From: Amphimedon queenslandica
Taxonomy: Eukaryota; Porifera; Demospongiae; Haplosclerida; Niphatidae
Assembly: GCF_000090795.2 (NCBI RefSeq)
Contig: NW_003546751.1
Location: 1-25,918 of the forward strand
Reading direction: 5' to 3'
Length of the DNA: 25,918 nt
The translations under genes and the position numbers were made by a program. Within the stretch, counting starts at the first letter, position 1; each line of letters starts with the position of its first letter. The notes beneath the pieces are model-generated. The model saw nothing but the letters and a program-made list of their open reading frames with translations. It searched no databases and had not been told where the DNA came from. Shown piece by piece: positions 1 to 10,374 of the stretch.

Positions 1-274
1 TACTAAGAGGCTCTAAAATGGTGGAAGGAAAATTTCCTTTAATTACAGTATCACAATGAATATACTCAAAATTCTCTGATTATACTTCACACAATCTGCA
101 GTTCTATAATTTAAGGTAAAACAAGAGTCCGAAAGTGGGTGGTTTCATGAAATCACACCATGGCAGAAAAATAAATAAGCTTTAACTTTAAACGTAACAA
201 TGTTCCCAAACATACACTCTTAACGTGATATTTATTTGAGCTAAAGGTAGTATAGCTGCATACCTCTATACAGC

Positions 275-492
275 TTAAGACATTGCTTGCCCTATTATAG
301 TACAAAAACTTGGCAGTACAATAGTCAGTAATTGGGCATAGGCTACTTTATGACTGGTTCCTTGCTTATTTTGTGAAAGTTCCACCATTATAAGTTCCGA
401 CAAGAAATTGTGCACAGCAGCAGCAGCAAATGTATCCTTGCCTTCATCTTGCTTCAAGTTGTGGCTCAAATTGTCAATAATGAGAACCACGC
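275..492 (-). CDS. Possible terminal exon of an unrecognised host gene
   Basis: An open frame of about 72 codons runs from a splice-acceptor-like sequence (TTGATTCAG, minus strand, just before position 492) to a TAA stop at 275-277. No ATG begins it, as expected for an internal or terminal exon. The peptide starts near VVLIIDNLSHNL and ends near TIIGQAMS. It is mixed hydrophobic and polar with an Ala run (TFAAAAVHNF) and looks like folded, helical protein rather than repeat sequence. I do not recognise the family and see no convincing upstream exon in 493-1467. It could be a chance open frame; the acceptor and ordinary amino-acid composition favour a real exon only modestly. Confidence 0.33.
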
Positions 493-1467
493 CTGAATCA
501 ATTAATCGATCATAGTTGTCACAAAGTAATTACAGTGTCATCTTTTATCATCAGGGGTTACCTGTATGACATGTGATGGCTTTGCATAGTATAACTTCAG
601 TTCAGATCTCGCTGGGTTAATCTTTAAAACTCATGGCTTCTATACAGACCTCAATGTAGATCTAGTCTTGCTGCCGCACAATTTCCTATACCAGTGTCCG
701 TGAAGAAACTATTAATAAAAGAAGCTTATGAAGATTGAATGAAAAGTACTGGAGCATGGTATGGAATTCTTGAATAAGGCAATGATAAATAAATACACCT
801 ACACAGTGCATGAAGAATCTTTGTCGAGCACTGAGATACTATTGGTACCACAACTACAATACTTTGGGACCACCATGCCTTGCAATTGCAATACAGGTCT
901 ACTGTGTTGTCATTGTACAGCAATCGTGGGATGGGTGTGATACATGCACTGCTGTATCCAGAAACCAGAAAAAGGGACTAATATAGTAGTATGGTGTAAA
1001 ATCCATCACATGTGATACAGGTTACACTTGATGATAAACAATGATAACTTTAAGTAACTACTTGGTGAAAGTTGTGCGATGAGGATGAAAAAGAAATATT
1101 GTTACATGACATTGAAAAGGAATGGTTAAAGTAAGCAAGAGGACATGCAATTACAAAAATGGAAAAAGAGAAACAACAGAGAAAGAAGAATGGAACAAAC
1201 AAAAAGAGAAGCTTAAGTACAGAACTACAGGACAATAATCAAGGCCTCTCCAATTAAATTCATTGTTATCCATGTCCCGCCTGCATGCCTGTTGTATTTA
1301 TTCATCAGGCTTTCATACAGATATTTTTTCTGGGGGGAACTCTGAACTATGCTAGCTTCTCTGTCTGCATACATGTGCAATGTATATTTGTAATTATTGT
1401 TATTGCTTCATTGAGCATGGGCAATTTTGTGATTATGCACACATGTGTATGTTAATACAAAAAAGGA
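493..1467. other. No gene recognised
   Basis: AT-rich sequence of nearly 1 kb. The short open frames at 726-923 and 1050-1235 (minus) have low-complexity compositions rich in Ser, Phe and Cys, with no domain pattern, and look like chance. No terminal repeat belonging to the hAT relic that follows could be found here. Confidence 0.5.
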
Positions 1468-2868
1468 GTGGTCACTCAATTAAGGAGACACATGACAGCC
1501 TGGAGTATTAGAAAGTTCTTCTGTAAGAGAACAGCTAGTGAGCATGATGGCCAATCCAGTGAGACTTCAAATGAGACTGTCCAACCTGATGTTCAAGATA
1601 CTTCTACACCTTTACTTGATATATCTAAGGGGAAAAGGTACAAGGCCAGTCTCTCTTATAAAAAAGAATGGGAGAATAAGTACCCTTCGGTTGTTTGCAA
1701 TGATCCTACAGAAGGAATGTAGTGTACTGTATGCCAGAAATGGGGCAATCCCCGTGCTGGAACCAGAGGTGCTTGGACTACTACAGGGATATGTTATTGG
1801 AATCATGGTACTAAACTTTTAAGACAACATGGTCAATCTAAATGGCACAGGGATGCAGCAAGCACGGCAGCAATGGCACAACAAACAGATGTTGGTTGTT
1901 CTGTTGTAGCTCTCCAAAACACAAGTGCGGCTAGAGCAGATGCTGAATGCACAGAAAATCCTTGTGATTATTCATTCTTAAGCTATTACGATCAATCTAT
2001 TTCCTTGTTATAAGCTGGATTCCTCATACCACAGTTTATTCATGTATCATTGATCTTGAAGTTGCAAATGGAGATAAACTTCTTGAAAAGCACATCAAAG
2101 AACAGCCTTTAAATGCTAAATACACTTACAAGTTTAGTGCCACAATGCTAATTGAAGCCATTGATACTTAGCTTGAGAGGAAGCTAATTTTGAGTCTGGA
2201 GTCAAGCCCCTTTTTCTCCATTTTAGCAGATGAGTCCCAAGATATATTTACCCAAGAGGAATTGTCTGTCTGTTTTTGCTGGCTGGTCAATGGATGCCCT
2301 GAAGAGCACTTCCTGACAGTTTTGCACATAAAATCTACTGATGCAAAAACAAATACTGAAGCACTTCTTTTATTTCAGAAAAAGGTCTTGACTATCGCAA
2401 ACTGGTTGGTCAGGGATACGATGAAGCAGCACTGTTCTCTGGACATCAAACTGGAGTACAAAGAAGAATTCGATCTCTTGCGGCTCATGCTCTTTACATT
2501 CATTGCTCCTGTCAGAATTTGCAGCTGGCTTCAATTCAAGCAGTTGAGTCAATACAGGTGATGAAAAATATGTTTGGCACCATGACCAATTTGTGGAAAA
2601 TGTTTCATTATTCTCAAACAAAGCTGAGGCATTGAAAGTTGTCCAGTCTGTTTTGCAGTTACCTGAATTAAAAGTTATAAAACTTAGTGACACAAGGTGG
2701 TTGTCATATGAGAGGTGTATTCAGGCAATTTACAAGGAACTGCCTGCAATTATTACCACACTACATATTTTTATGAAGCAGATGGGGATGCAGAAGCTTA
2801 CGACATAGCTTAGTCTTGACGTCATACAGTGGTGTTGCTTCAATAGTCCTTTTTTCACATATTCTGGA
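1468..2868 (+). pseudogene. hAT transposase relic, ZNF862/DUF4371 type, 3' end lost
   Basis: Conceptual translation gives a transposase of the hAT superfamily as found in ZNF862-like/DUF4371 proteins. In order: an N-terminal region with KRYKASLSYKKEWENKYP; a zinc-finger segment starting CTVCQKWGNP and closing with HGQSKWHRD (about 1723-1856); the core with FFSILADESQD (about 2212-2245), which carries the first acidic residue of the RNase-H-like fold; and a later conserved block with KLSDTRWLSYERC (2671-2721). The frame is broken by a TAG at about 1720, by stops near 2010 and 2170, and by frameshifts around 2390-2590 and 2806. Coding similarity resumes as SYSGVASIVLFSHILD and stops exactly at 2868, where the next hAT element starts. 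The first in-frame ATG is at 1489. The rest of the core and the dimerisation domain were not found after 5948. Family assignment rests on remembered motif patterns, not on a search. Confidence 0.75.
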
Positions 2869-5800
2869 CAATGGCGGATCTAGGATGAAATGATTGGGTG
2901 GGCCAAGGGGGATCTGGGGTACCCCCAAAAAATCTTTACAAAAAGAGCTAATTTTGGTGAATTGTCAGACATCCAGAGCATTTCTTTGTGACTGGTTGTG
3001 TTTTTCAAGTAGCAAAAACTGTTTACAAACAGAATTATTATCATTATTGATATATAATGATTTTAGCATAAATTTGCAAAAGAAAACAATTAAATGTAGG
3101 CTCAGATTAGATATTTTATGTGGGTGTAACAACTAGTGTGGTCAAATTATTTTAATTTTGACATGAAGGAGATAAACAAAGGAGTACAGATAGAATATAT
3201 ATAAAGATAGAGTAAAGATAAAAGAGCTAGAATAGTACTATCCTTCTGCTATTATTGAAAGAACCAAACCCATCTATGACGTTATCAAAATTATCAGGTA
3301 TATACTTGTAAACGATTTCCCTTTCAGTAACAACTACAGCCAAATCCGAAAGTCTTCCTTCGTTCATTGTTGTTCTTGACTTAGTTTTGACTTGGTTTGG
3401 GCACAAAAAGGATGTTTCACACTCTGCACTGTCACAGCTATCATTAATGCTACTTGAACCAGTTTGAAAATGTTTCAATAACCTTGGCAAGAACATAAGT
3501 ACATTGCTTACTGAAAAGTAGTTCCATCTGTGGTTGAATAGTATTAAATGAATGACGTAGAAGAGAAATCTCTTATCTCTAATATTGTGCCATCAATGTG
3601 ATACTGCAATGCAAAAGGTTTCATATCATCAAAAGAAAAAATATAGAAGACCAAGGACTACAGGTACTTATGCCTTTGAGTATTACACCATTGGAGTTAC
3701 GAAACCTTTCCTTCATTTCCACTGTAACTTTATCAAGGACCAGGGAGTAGAAATTATATTTGTAATGATCCTTAGTTCCTTGTGTTTCTCTCAGTCCAAC
3801 TGTTGTATTAATAATGCTATTGTCTCGATGTTGTGGACGCTTCCGTTTTCGAGATGACTGTGGGTGAACATCGATTGAATGCAAACTAGCTACTTGAGAA
3901 GCGTAGGTATATAGTTGATCCCAGTATTTGTCACCACAAAATTCAATCAACATAGATTCTGTACCAGTAACAAGCTCAGACCAATGGCATAGATCCATTG
4001 AAGATGATTGTAGTTCATCAGATAGTTGTTTGGTGCAGGACAAAACACGATCAAATATAATTAAAGAGAGAATGAAAGAAAAGGACTTTATTTGATGAAG
4101 TAAGCCTTTGGCAGTTATAGCATTAGAATGGTCATTAGATTCACTAATATCTTCTAGTATAGAAAGAAGAGAATCAAAAGTACGGCAATAGCATTTACTG
4201 CACTGTGTCTACAAGCCCACCCGGTATCTAAGAGTTTTTTTAATTCAAAAGTCTGCTGTTCAGAATAAAGTGACTTCTGTTTTTCAAAGAATAAAGCATT
4301 AGATTTAGAAGATAACATAAATACATATAAAGCTTCCATGAAGGCAAAAAATTCGGAAGCAGAAGACACTGATTTGGTTGCATCCACCAGAACTAAATTG
4401 AGAAGATGTGCATAGCAATGCACGTACACCGCATATGGAGCATATTGTCATACTTTCACTTGCACACCATTCCACCTCCCACTCATAACACTTGCCCCAT
4501 CACATCCATGACTAACTAATTGAGAACAGTCTAAATCAAACTTGTTAAGAAGTTGTGAAATATACTGACAAACACTTTCCGCATCTAAAGATTTAGCTTC
4601 TACAAACGTCAAAAAGTATTAACATATATCTCCTTTTGACATATTGACATACCGAACGACAAAACACATCTGTTTCTCTTTAGAAGCATTTTTCGTCTCA
4701 TCAGTGAAAATTCTAAAACGATTAGCTGCTTTTAACTCATTACAAATTCCATTTCTTACTATAGCAGCAAAAAGGTGTAGTATCTGATTTTGATTCTCAT
4801 GAGAGGTACACTGAGCATTTTTAGGACCATCTTTTGACCTGTCAAGCACAACTGAATTATGTTTAGCAATAACATCCATAATACCAAGGAAATTTCTTTT
4901 ATTTAGAAAAGGTTTGGTTTCTCTGTGACCTTGGAGACATGTCATGTGTAGCACAAAAAATACAGCTTCAATAACTGACTTCATGTAGTGTCTGTTCTTT
5001 TTAACAAGTTCAGCTCTTTGAGTACTGAATACTGTAGCTATTGAAGAGTTAACGCTTACAGTAGACTTATATGTTTTCCAATTCTTATAAGCCCCATATA
5101 ATTTTTCGGATTATGCTTTGGTAATGCTTCAGCTAAGTGTTTCCAATCACGATTTCCTATAACTGAAAATTTAGGATTAGGACATCGCATACCTTTTCAA
5201 AACAAGCGACAAGGATAGCAAAACAAACCATCCCTACTTATTGAATATTCCAACCAATCACAATCATTATACAGGCCTGGATTAAAACATCTATACCAAT
5301 CACCAATTCAAATAGATGGGAAAGTGTGATTAATTGGTTGGACTGGCCCTTGATGTTGATCTAACGCAAAGTCATCAGGCGGTTGTGTAGTTGATGAGGA
5401 AGCAGAGTTGACAACGGTAGGTGAGGAAGTAGAGACAGTAGAAGAAGCAAAGGTGAGAGTAGTAGGTATGGAGGAAGTAGAGGGTAGAAGCAAGAGTTGT
5501 AAGTGATGAAGTAGACAGTAGAAGCAAGAGTTATAGGTGAAAAAGCAGAGACGGAAGTGAAAGTAGTACTGAGAGTCACAGAAGAAGTAGAAGGGACCAG
5601 TTCATGACTATTATTAGTATTGTTTTCAGTTTTTCCTAAGTTATTTATATGGTAGTATTAAATTAATCTACTTGTTATCTATCATAATTGCTTACTTGAG
5701 AAAGAGTTGAATAGTGACAATTGTCTAGACATTACTGGTGTATATAAATCACTAAAACACTTAAAAAGATACACTAATGAAGTTGGTTTACCACAAATAC

Positions 5801-5948
5801 AAGTGCCTACAGCTGCTATCAAAACTAACAATGTGCTGCACTGTTTCCTATTTGGCCCAGCCTCATGTTATTGATAAATGGATATTAATGAGTAGAAATT
5901 GTTTGGGTGGGTCAGGCCCACCCTAGCCCACCCTTAGATCCGACAATG
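2869..5948 (-). mobile_element. hAT element with CANTGNCGGATCT-type ends
   Basis: The left end reads CAATGGCGGATCTAGG from 2869. The right end, read inward on the minus strand from 5948, is CATTGTCGGATCTAAG, matching at 13 of 16 positions. G-rich subterminal tracts follow at both ends (GGGTGGGCC near 2898; TGGGTGGGTC and GGCCCACCC near 5903-5920), as is common next to hAT ends with this motif. A transposase relic lies between them on the minus strand. The flanking octamers (2861-2868 ATTCTGGA, 5949-5956 AGAACACT) do not match, so the 8-bp duplication expected for hAT is not visible. An alternative reading takes the repeated GACAATG (2867-2873 and 5942-5948) as the target duplication. The left end interrupts the preceding hAT reading frame, which supports a real insertion. 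Confidence 0.68.
3227..5579 (-). pseudogene. hAT transposase relic (TTF zinc finger + DUF4371, ZMYM1-like)
   Basis: Read from 5579 down, the relic begins with a Ser/Thr/Pro-rich N-terminal tail (5579-5340). A TTF-type zinc finger follows, with RCFNPGLYNDCDWLEYS and LFCYPCRLF (about 5290-5190). The core has FRIFTDETKN (about 4715-4685), then GCDGASVMSG (about 4508-4480) with the second acidic residue, and AVYVHCYAHLLNLVLVD (about 4432-4385). The C-terminal dimerisation-like block is NEGRLSDLAVVVTERE (about 3368-3320). This order is that of DUF4371/ZMYM1-like hAT transposases. At least five frame breaks separate the pieces (near 5190, 5000, 4600, 4450 and 3610), so it is dead. It fills most of the element at 2869-5948, as expected for an autonomous copy. 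The Ser/Thr-rich start could be mistaken for a separate mucin-like gene, but the zinc finger follows directly. Confidence 0.75.
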
Positions 5949-6131
5949 AGAACACTTGCACTCTACCGTATATAGACATTTACCTTGTATTTTTTTATTT
6001 TACTCATTTCAGACGTACATAATATCATCTGGCTTCTAAAGATTAAAATTTAATTATCTACATTTGATTTCAAAAAATTAAGTGCCCTAGATAGTCACAT
6101 TATTTTGGTTGTAAGACACAAGGACTATTTT

Positions 6132-6297
6132 ACAGTATGTTAATTCTTGTTTGTACTTTCTACGCTAAGCTTAAGTTGGATTTAATTGTTCGGTTTTTGA
6201 GCCATCGTCATCATTTTTCCATATGTGGGAGCTGTATCACCTCATCAATTCCAATTCTCTTACAATTTCAAAACCAATCCCATTTCTTTATACAGAT
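6132..6297 (+). pseudogene. 5' part of a broken DGGPDH-family gene
   Basis: Two short frames join at a frameshift near 6172. The first contains TFYAKLK; the second reads VGFNCSVFEPSS, then WELYHL, then KPIPFLYTD at 6295-6297, where the third hAT element interrupts it. The gene resumes after that element with GGPDHR, so the rejoined motif around the break is LYTD plus GGPDHR. I recognise the overall pattern (a VFEPSS block, then FLYTDGGPDHR, then a YHSW-NPVER-like block) as a large uncharacterised protein family of sponges, cnidarians and other invertebrates. I infer an RNase-H-like, integrase-type fold. The start of the gene is not visible. A possible splice acceptor (TTTTACAG) precedes position 6136. 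Confidence 0.6.
6290..6297 (+). repeat. Target-site duplication ATACAGAT, left copy
   Basis: The octamer ATACAGAT directly precedes the TAGAGTTGAACC end of the third hAT element. It is repeated without mismatch at 8405-8412 after the other end. Eight base pairs is the diagnostic target-duplication length of hAT transposons. Confidence 0.92.
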
Positions 6298-6324
6298 TAG
6301 AGTTGAACCAATTATAGAAATTAA

Positions 6325-6380
6325 CCGATATTCCATTAACCGATATTCTATTGCCGATATAAACTGATACCAATAACCGA
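6325..6380 (+). repeat. CCGATA-type subterminal repeats, left end of hAT
   Basis: Four copies of (A/T)RCCGATAT-like or CCGAT words occur in about 55 bases: AACCGATATT twice, GCCGATATA and AACCGATCC. A second cluster is at 8335-8385 near the other end. Subterminal repeats of this sort commonly bind hAT transposase; binding here is inferred. Confidence 0.5.
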
Positions 6381-6443
6381 TCCAATATTAATAACTAATA
6401 TTAAAGTTAATTAAATAATTATTAATAAATTTTAATTAATAAC

Positions 6444-8190
6444 TTAATTAAAATAATCAAAGTTCTTTTTTATAAAAAGTAGTATTTCTGCATGATCAGG
6501 GGATAATCTGTTTCTTAAATCATAGATTAGACCTGATCCTGAGAAAAGCTCCTCCAATGAAACAGAAGTAAGTGCAGCACATGGGTATTTCTGAGCATAT
6601 TCGCTAGCTTTGGACACCTAAAACAATTATTAGTCTACCAAGTGTATACATTTTCTCTATGAAAAGGCTGTGCAAGGTAGATCTCTAACTCATCTGATCC
6701 ATCTTCACAACTCACAACACCACCAGATTCTTCTATGTCTGAATACACTTCCCACAATGTAGTACACTGTCCTTCTGGGGTGGTTCTTCCAATGCTCTGC
6801 CAGTGGCATCAACAACATGTGCTTAATGTGCTTGTACTAATGATGTAACATTGTTGCCTACTGAAGGATGACTCAGAAACTTATTTTTAAACCTTGGGTC
6901 AAAAATAGTAGCAAGGGTAAGTTTCTCATTCCTTTCGACATAAGCAAACCTCTTTTCTAATGATGTCTTCATTTCTGATTTCATTGTATTAATTTCAGAA
7001 TCTTCATGGTGATCATCTAAGTTTTTTCTAATTATTCTTAAGAATGAAATTATGACTGAAACTGAAGCAGAATCTGCAGAGATAGATTTAGTTACTTTTT
7101 CTATGGGTGAAAGAGCATTGATTATCTTATTCATAAGATGCAGCTCATTTGCAGACAAATGATCTATAGAACACTCAGACGCATCAGCAGCAAGTGCCAT
7201 TTTCTCTTTTTGTAATCTCTGAAGCATGTAAAGTGATGAATTCCACCTGGTTGGTTAGTCCTGTACCAATCTATGTCCTGGTAGACCTAGAATCTCCTGT
7301 ATCTTTCTTTAGCAACTATATGCCAAACAAGAATGTCGAAAATGCCCAACAATTTTCCTGCAGCGAGCCAATATATTGATAACTGCTCGTTGTGATAAGA
7401 CTCCATCATGAACAACCAATTGTATACTGTGGGTGAAACAACCATAATGAGGAAGAGATGCATCATTTAAAGCTTTAACTATGTTTGTTGCATTGTCATG
7501 AAGAACAATATAAATTTGTTTGTGTGAAATATCCAAAATTTCAAACATGTTAAGAAACTTTTCTTTGATTGCTTCTCCAGTGTGAGCCATCAAATTCTTG
7601 AACGTGTAGAACTGCATGATTCTGCTTGAAATCACTGTCTAACCAATGAGCCGTGACACTCATAACTGAGTTAATGCTACATGTAGTGCTGCACAAGTCA
7701 CTTGTAAACTCAAGACTTTTGCTTCTTTAATTTTGGATTCCACCTTTTGTCTTGTACTCTCATATATATTAGGTAGTATTGTCTTAGTGAAGTACTTTCT
7801 GCTAGCAATTTTGTGCCATGACTCCAAGACTTGTAGAAAATGGTTAAAGCCAACATCATCCACAATAGAAAATGGTTGATAGTCCAGTGCTATCATCTCT
7901 CCTATTTTAATGTGAATTCACAATGCATGGTGATCATTAATCTCCCATTTTCTTGTATTTTCAATACTTGCGTCAAATGTCAACTGCTTGCTACAAGGCT
8001 CCTTTGATGGGACTGCTTTGTCTTCCTTCATCTTACTGCATTCAACATAGATATCTGGGTGAGTTGCTTTTCAGTGAAGGACAAGATTGGTAGTATTATA
8101 AGTCTTAGTATATTTCCCACCACAAGACACTGATTTAGAGCAAGAATTGCACACAGCAAATTTTCAGCCTTCACTAGTTTGGTAAAAGTC
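6444..8190 (-). pseudogene. ZBED-like hAT transposase relic
   Basis: From the N-terminus (8190 down), a BED zinc finger has FAVCNSCSKSVSCGG and TNLVLH (about 8165-8070), its final His falling in or after a stop. The core starts MIALDYQPFSIVDD (7896 down). Then come QIYIVLHDNATNIVKAL (about 7515-7465), with an acidic core residue, and GCFTHSIQLVVHD (about 7445-7405). The helical region holds LATIFDPRFKNKFL (about 6910-6870). The C-terminal hAT dimerisation domain has YPCAALTSVSLEELFSGSG and RLSPDHAEILLFIKKN (about 6590-6465), ending at a TAA at 6444-6446. Stops or frameshifts occur near 8070, 7900, 7655, 7310, 6820 and 6630; the last may instead be a decayed intron. All domains of a complete transposase are represented, so this was an autonomous hAT copy that has since decayed. 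The family assignment rests on motif order. Confidence 0.82.
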
Positions 8191-8404
8191 CCAGATATGC
8201 TATCGCTATTTGGACATCTTTGATAAAGTTAACCAGCTATCTCCCACGTGTTATAAAAACATTATATGTGACTAATTATCCTACTGCACATGCGCAATAC
8301 CACGTGCTATAACGCTGGAATCGGTTGCTTTCTTATAACCGATAACCGATGTTTTAAAATAAGCCGATATCCGATAAGCCAATCACAAAATTGGTGCTAC
8401 CCTA

Positions 8405-8412
8405 ATACAGAT
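8405..8412 (+). repeat. Target-site duplication ATACAGAT, right copy
   Basis: Identical to 6290-6297 and directly follows the TTGGTGCTACCCTA end of the hAT element. Its last three bases, GAT, are the Asp codon that opens the DGGPDH motif of the interrupted gene. Confidence 0.92.
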
Positions 8413-9520
8413 GGTGGACCAGACCACCGCCTTACTTTCATTTCTGTAAAGTTGTCATTAATTCCGCTTTTTCTCAGCTCGACCTTGATTGTCTCTGTGC
8501 TCGTAGAAATGCACTTTACCATAGCTGGCACAATCCAGTTAAAAGGGTAACATCTGTGCTCAACTTAGGCCTTCAATGTATTGGATTAGCACGCTCGAAA
8601 ATGCCCGAGCAGTTTGAGAAAAAGTCTCCAAGTGTAAATCTTTACCTCAAATATGTAAAATTGCTTCCAGAGTTGATGAACTTGATTTAGCAATTCAAGA
8701 GAGTCTTTCACGGGTTAAGTCACTTCTTTCAAGCACATTGTCTCGACTGCGGTACCATAGCTGCTTTATATGACGTTTTGCTTCTACTTTAACTGCTGAA
8801 AGCAGTGAGTTCTGGAGTGTTTTAATGTCAGTTGATGCTAGCCTAAAGGAAAGTACGAAGCACACAAGAGAAAATTGGAGTGGATGCACAGCAGCTGTTG
8901 CATTTATTAGTCATTGCTGCATATCTAGTCATTATGCATATAACATTAAGAAATGTGGTGAAAGTAGCTGTTAAATCTGTAAGCCTATACGTTTACCTGA
9001 GGAAATGTTTATAATGCTTCATCTTCTGCCACACCCCACACAAGGTGAAGATGACCATTGTGCACCTTTTATTGATGTGTTTGGTACTCAAACTTTAGAG
9101 AAACACCATCGATTATGGAAAAGGAAACAAGCTACAAGAAAGAATACATTGCCATTTTATGCTAGTGTCCAGCACATTTGTAGTATAGAATTAATGGTAC
9201 AATGTGAAGAATGTGGACAATGGAGACTAATTTATTGTAAGTATAAAGTAAAGGAGCAACACCACATTCATCTGACACTTTTACTCCACAACTATTCATA
9301 CAATTGTGAAAGCAAGATCATTGAGTTAAATCTCCCAGAGGAGCTTAAGTATATAGAAATGTGTAGCCACAGTTGCTGTGACCCAATAGAGAAGCTGTAC
9401 TATGCTGCCAAACTGGAACCGATTTGCATATGCTGTGGAAAAGAGCAGCCTTATACTGTGCCTGATGAGTATCATCAATGTAGTCATTGCAGGGACAAGC
9501 CTAGTGTTAGAAAGAAGTAA
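8413..9520 (+). pseudogene. 3' part of a broken DGGPDH-family gene (integrase-like fold, Cys-rich C-terminus)
   Basis: The interrupted gene resumes with GGPDHRLTFISVKLSL (8413 on). After a frameshift near 8475-8490 come LDLDCLCARRNALYHSW and HNPVKRVTSVLNLGLQCIG (about 8485-8580). The DGGPDH Asp and the position of Lys in NPVKR are about 35 residues apart, the spacing expected between the second Asp and the Glu of an integrase-like DDE core. Here the expected Glu is Lys. The frame continues through IQESLSRVKSLLSS (about 8690-8735), a stop near 8770, and KKCGESSC (about 8950). An open frame of 171 codons, 9005-9520, includes CEECGQWRLIYC, DPIEKLYYAAKLEPICICC and CSHCRDKP, with at least three Cys pairs that could bind zinc. 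I recognise this C-terminus from uncharacterised sponge and coral proteins. Enzymatic activity is inferred, never shown here. Confidence 0.65.
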
Positions 9521-10373
9521 TTTTTTTGGTGTTCTTTCATGTATAATAATAGAAATAATAATTAAAAATAATGAATAATGAATAATAATTGGAGCGAGCC
9601 CACTACGATGACAAAGCGTCTGTATGTATGCACAGGCATATGGTCATCTAACTATTATTAAAGTTAAATAGCCTAATCTTCATTAAAAACAGATGTGGTC
9701 ACAATGAATAAAATGGCAGTTATCAGCATCTCTGAGCTTATTTCCAGCAAACGGTCAGCAAGACAAGACTAAATTGGTGTTCAAAGACATCAGTAGCAGC
9801 AAGAAAGGTTGGAAAAGCAGATATACAGTCTTTCCCTTGGTATAAAGGACTGTGACAAGTTGAATGCAAGTGAGGTAGCTCATGTGTTGTATAACCTAGA
9901 TGCATGGTGAGATCTGTTCTAGGTCTTGTTTCTTCTCTAACAGCAAGCATAGGTTAACAAAGCAGATACACAATCTTCAAATATGTTTAATGCAGTGACT
10001 GCTACTAAGCACCTTTAATGCTATCAGTAAGTTATATTTTATTTCTACACACTGAGATTGTTGAGTGTTGAAGTGATTAGTATTAGCCTTAAGGACATGT
10101 ACAGTTGCTGTGCTTGCTCATGTATCATACAGCACATAGATAATCTATGCCTTGCTTAGGCTCACCACTTAATGCATTGCATTTTCCCTAGTAATAAATA
10201 GGCTTGCCCACCCGCATCACCCCCACCTCTGTGATGGGAAACAATGAATCTTATTGGAGTGGCCCAAGACAAAAATTAAAAATTACACATATCAATTATT
10301 TATTATTACTTATAAGTAATATACTACAGTCATTACAAATAACAGTACAGTACTTTATAGTATGATAATAAAC
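9521..10373. other. No gene recognised
   Basis: An AT-rich tract with runs of AATAATAATT just after the previous stop codon is followed by unremarkable sequence. The minus-strand frame 9738-9950 shows no domain pattern. A short C-rich patch (10203-10232) could be a decayed transposon end but has no partner that I can find. Confidence 0.5.
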
Positions 10374-10374
10374 T

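Larger units (their letters stand above)
6298..8404 (-). mobile_element. hAT element (ZBED type) with perfect 8-bp target duplication
   Basis: The left end starts TAGAGTTGAACCAATT at 6298. The right end, read inward on the minus strand from 8404, is TAGGGTAGCACCAATT, matching at 13 of 16 positions. Both are flanked by the identical octamer ATACAGAT. Clusters of CCGAT(A) motifs lie just inside each end (about 6325-6380 and 8335-8385) and are plausible transposase-binding repeats. The 2107-bp interior carries a hAT transposase relic on the minus strand. The element interrupts the DGGPDH-family gene. The perfect duplication suggests a fairly recent insertion compared with the other hAT relics here. 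Confidence 0.92.

Noticed and set aside
5308-5579. Ser/Thr-rich minus-strand frames resembling a separate mucin-like secreted protein
   Set aside because: They directly precede the TTF zinc finger of the hAT transposase relic in the same orientation and are best read as its disordered N-terminus.
2867-5948. GACAATG at both junctions as a target duplication of the second hAT element
   Set aside because: The related MITE at 20709-20986, whose ends are fixed by a perfect 8-bp duplication, shows that equivalent bases belong to the terminal repeat. Kept only as an alternative.
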